Assembly: GCA_001873845.1 (NCBI GenBank)
Contig: MNZY01000133.1
Coordinates: forward strand, 1 to 6,268
Length of the DNA: 6,268 nucleotides
Source of the DNA: Candidatus Altarchaeum sp. CG2_30_32_3053
GTDB taxonomy: Archaea > Altiarchaeota > Altiarchaeia > Altiarchaeales > Altiarchaeaceae
Direction of reading: 5' to 3'
Below the pieces are notes generated by a model that was given only the letters and a program-made list of their open reading frames with translations, did no database searches and was not told where the DNA came from. Every line of letters begins with the position of its first letter. Within the stretch, counting starts at the first letter, position 1. Positions 5,284-6,268 of this stretch are shown here, piece after piece. Both the position numbers and the translations under genes were made by a program.

Positions 5284-5994
5284 TTAAATTTTTGGCGAGA
5301 ATTTCTTTTCATAAAACTCATCCTCATCTCCAGTATATGCACACATACCTATTCTCGGAGAATTTGTTACAGGCAAAAGCATATCTTCTCCGCATTCATG
5401 TTCTGTTCCATGTTCCTCACAAAAGAATGAGTTTTCAGGATCCTCCACAATACACATACTGCATACCTCAGTGGCATCTTTTCCACAGACAGAGCATTTT
5501 ATTTCAGGAGGTAGGTTTCTTGCAAGAATTAACAAGCCCTTGTCAATTTTCCCTTCTCTGATAGAAATTATTTCCAAAACAATTTCGGTTGTCGTTCCAA
5601 AGTCATATTCATAAGAAAATTTTGTTCCTGCATCAAGAACATCTGCAATTTTTACATTCATTGACCTGTCTCCTCTTTCATACGACGATGAAAAATATTC
5701 AACACCATCAATGCTGAAAGCACTTAAATGTCCGCAGCACTCAACCCAGATTCCCCTGATAAAATCATCTAAATTCTTAACCTTCTTATTTCCTGAAATT
5801 TCTATGAGCATAAAGTATGCTCCTGCCTTTATCTGCACAAGGTAGATTTCTTCCCTGTTTTTTGTAATTTTACCTTCGGATTTTTCGATATATTCCTTTC
5901 TTTTTTCACATTTTTCAATATGCCCTTTTAAGGCATTTCTTCCAAAATTTTTTTTGCAAAAAAAACACCTGCCTTTTAATTGCTTATTCTTCAT
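5284..5994 (-). CDS. Zinc-finger protein with pRiA4b ORF-3-like domain
   Basis: The protein has 236 residues and probably belongs to the plasmid pRiA4b ORF-3-like family (also annotated as IS1096 passenger TnpR-like), whose biochemical function is not established. It has three parts. A short N-terminal zinc finger, Cys10-x2-Cys13-x11-His25-x3-Cys29, starts almost at once, so the ATG at 5994 is needed. The central domain (about 50-160) has the family pattern: IRGIWVECCGHLSAF at 79-93, a DVLDAGTKFSYEYDFG block ending at 133, then alternating beta strands. The C-terminal region has eight potential zinc ligands (Cys167, Cys170, Cys178, Cys181, Cys192, His195, His199, Cys201), followed by LPVTNSPRIGMCAYTG at 207-222. 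There is no signal peptide or membrane segment. No partner gene adjoins and no clear Shine-Dalgarno site precedes it. The usual Trp after YDFG-D is replaced by Thr. Family assignment is from remembered patterns. Confidence 0.75.
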   Translation of the reverse strand: MKNKQLKGRCFFCKKNFGRNALKGHIEKCEKRKEYIEKSEGKITKNREEIYLVQIKAGAYFMLIEISGNKKVKNLDDFIRGIWVECCGHLSAFSIDGVEYFSSSYERGDRSMNVKIADVLDAGTKFSYEYDFGTTTEIVLEIISIREGKIDKGLLILARNLPPEIKCSVCGKDATEVCSMCIVEDPENSFFCEEHGTEHECGEDMLLPVTNSPRIGMCAYTGDEDEFYEKKFSPKI

Positions 5995-6000
5995 TTTATA

Positions 6001-6125
6001 TTAAATCCCGAGTTTCCCACCATCAAAAAATGGACGAGTAATTTTAAAAATTTACAAAATTAATTATGCTTAAAAACAAAAATACGCTCACTTCGTTCGT
6101 ATCTTTTTAAATCTTTGGGATTTAA
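6001..6125. repeat. Non-coding element with 9-bp inverted repeat and repeat core
   Basis: TTAAATCCC (6001-6009) is the exact reverse complement of GGGATTTAA (6117-6125). Between them, CGCTCACTTCGTTCG (6085-6099) is the minus-strand form of the CGAACGAAGTGAGCG core found in the array, and it is followed on the minus strand by TATTTTTG as in the array units. The stretch starts seven bases before the zinc-finger gene's ATG and ends where recognisable DUF1016 sequence begins. A 9-bp inverted repeat in AT-rich DNA could be chance; the core motif is the firmer part. Confidence 0.45.
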
Positions 6126-6126
6126 A

Positions 6127-6268
6127 AATTACGCCCAAACTTTTACGCTGGGGTTGGAAACTCAGGATGTATTAGATTTTTTAGAACTCGCCGATACTTA
6201 TGGTGAACGGGATTTGGAAAAATCAATATTGAACACATTAGAAAAATTTATCCCAAGGCAGAAAAGAA
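6127..6268 (+). pseudogene. 5'-truncated DUF1016 (YhcG-like PDDEXK nuclease) fragment, runs off window
   Basis: The frame starting at 6127 reads NYAQTFTLGL, then ETQDVLDFLELADTYGERDL, then EKSILNTLEKFIPRQKR to the window end. The middle matches the pattern LDFLxL...E.DLE..L...L..F seen just before the nuclease core of DUF1016/YhcG proteins. That family normally has a DUF1016 N-terminal domain of over 150 residues before this point, and none is present. The frame is open back to 6064, but without an ATG and through the non-coding repeat copy. After LEKF the usual LLELGKGFAFV stretch appears to be missing before RQKR, which may be a small in-frame deletion or a real variant. The 3' part lies outside the window. 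I judge it a remnant; a TTG start at 6115 or 6154 cannot be excluded. Confidence 0.6.

Noticed and set aside
6011..6032. Hairpin CCAT-CAAAAA-ATGG before the zinc-finger gene as a riboswitch or operator
   Set aside because: The stem is only four base pairs, and the CGAG sequences outside it are direct rather than inverted repeats.
1..6268. tRNA or rRNA genes
   Set aside because: No cloverleaf with GTTC-type T-loop or rRNA-like high-GC block was seen in any gap.

Overview
The window is about 6.3 kb of AT-rich DNA from an archaeon. The ribosomal proteins are of archaeal type: an L1 of 214 residues, and an L10 with the archaeal C-terminal spine that binds L12 dimers. Most genes lack a Shine-Dalgarno site, and at least one (trpB) has a TATA-like box about 27 bases before its ATG, as in leaderless archaeal transcripts. 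An AT-rich lineage such as DPANN or Altiarchaeota would fit, but the sequence alone does not settle this.

Layout. Bases 1-319 hold a 217-bp non-coding element bounded by a perfect 14-bp inverted repeat, with small hairpins inside. The plus-strand information-processing block follows: rpl1 (L1), rpl10 (L10) and gatB, the B subunit of the tRNA-dependent amidotransferase. gatB is the only gene here with a strong Shine-Dalgarno site. Convergent to it, on the minus strand, is trpB (tryptophan synthase beta chain). Upstream of trpB is a roughly 460-bp array of 47-49-bp tandem repeats, enclosed by a 14-bp inverted repeat with one mismatch. Next comes a minus-strand gene for a zinc-finger protein with a pRiA4b ORF-3-like domain. 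Last is a 5'-truncated fragment of a DUF1016 (YhcG-like PDDEXK nuclease) gene, running off the window end and abutting another copy of the repeat motif.

Function. L1 and L10 are the two 50S stalks, and GatB makes Asn-tRNA and/or Gln-tRNA, so the plus-strand block serves translation. trpB stands alone here without trpA. The usual archaeal L11-L1-L10-L12 cluster is broken: L11 is not just upstream and L12 is not just downstream.

The most unusual content is the non-coding repeat family. A core of the form CCGAAC...GAGCG/GAGG, together with short AT-rich stem-loops, occurs in three places: before rpl1, in the array before trpB, and beside the DUF1016 fragment. Each place is bounded by an inverted repeat, but with a different arm sequence. 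Within the array the stem sequence changes on both sides so that pairing is kept. This suggests a small non-autonomous or structure-forming repeat element. I cannot say whether it is already described.
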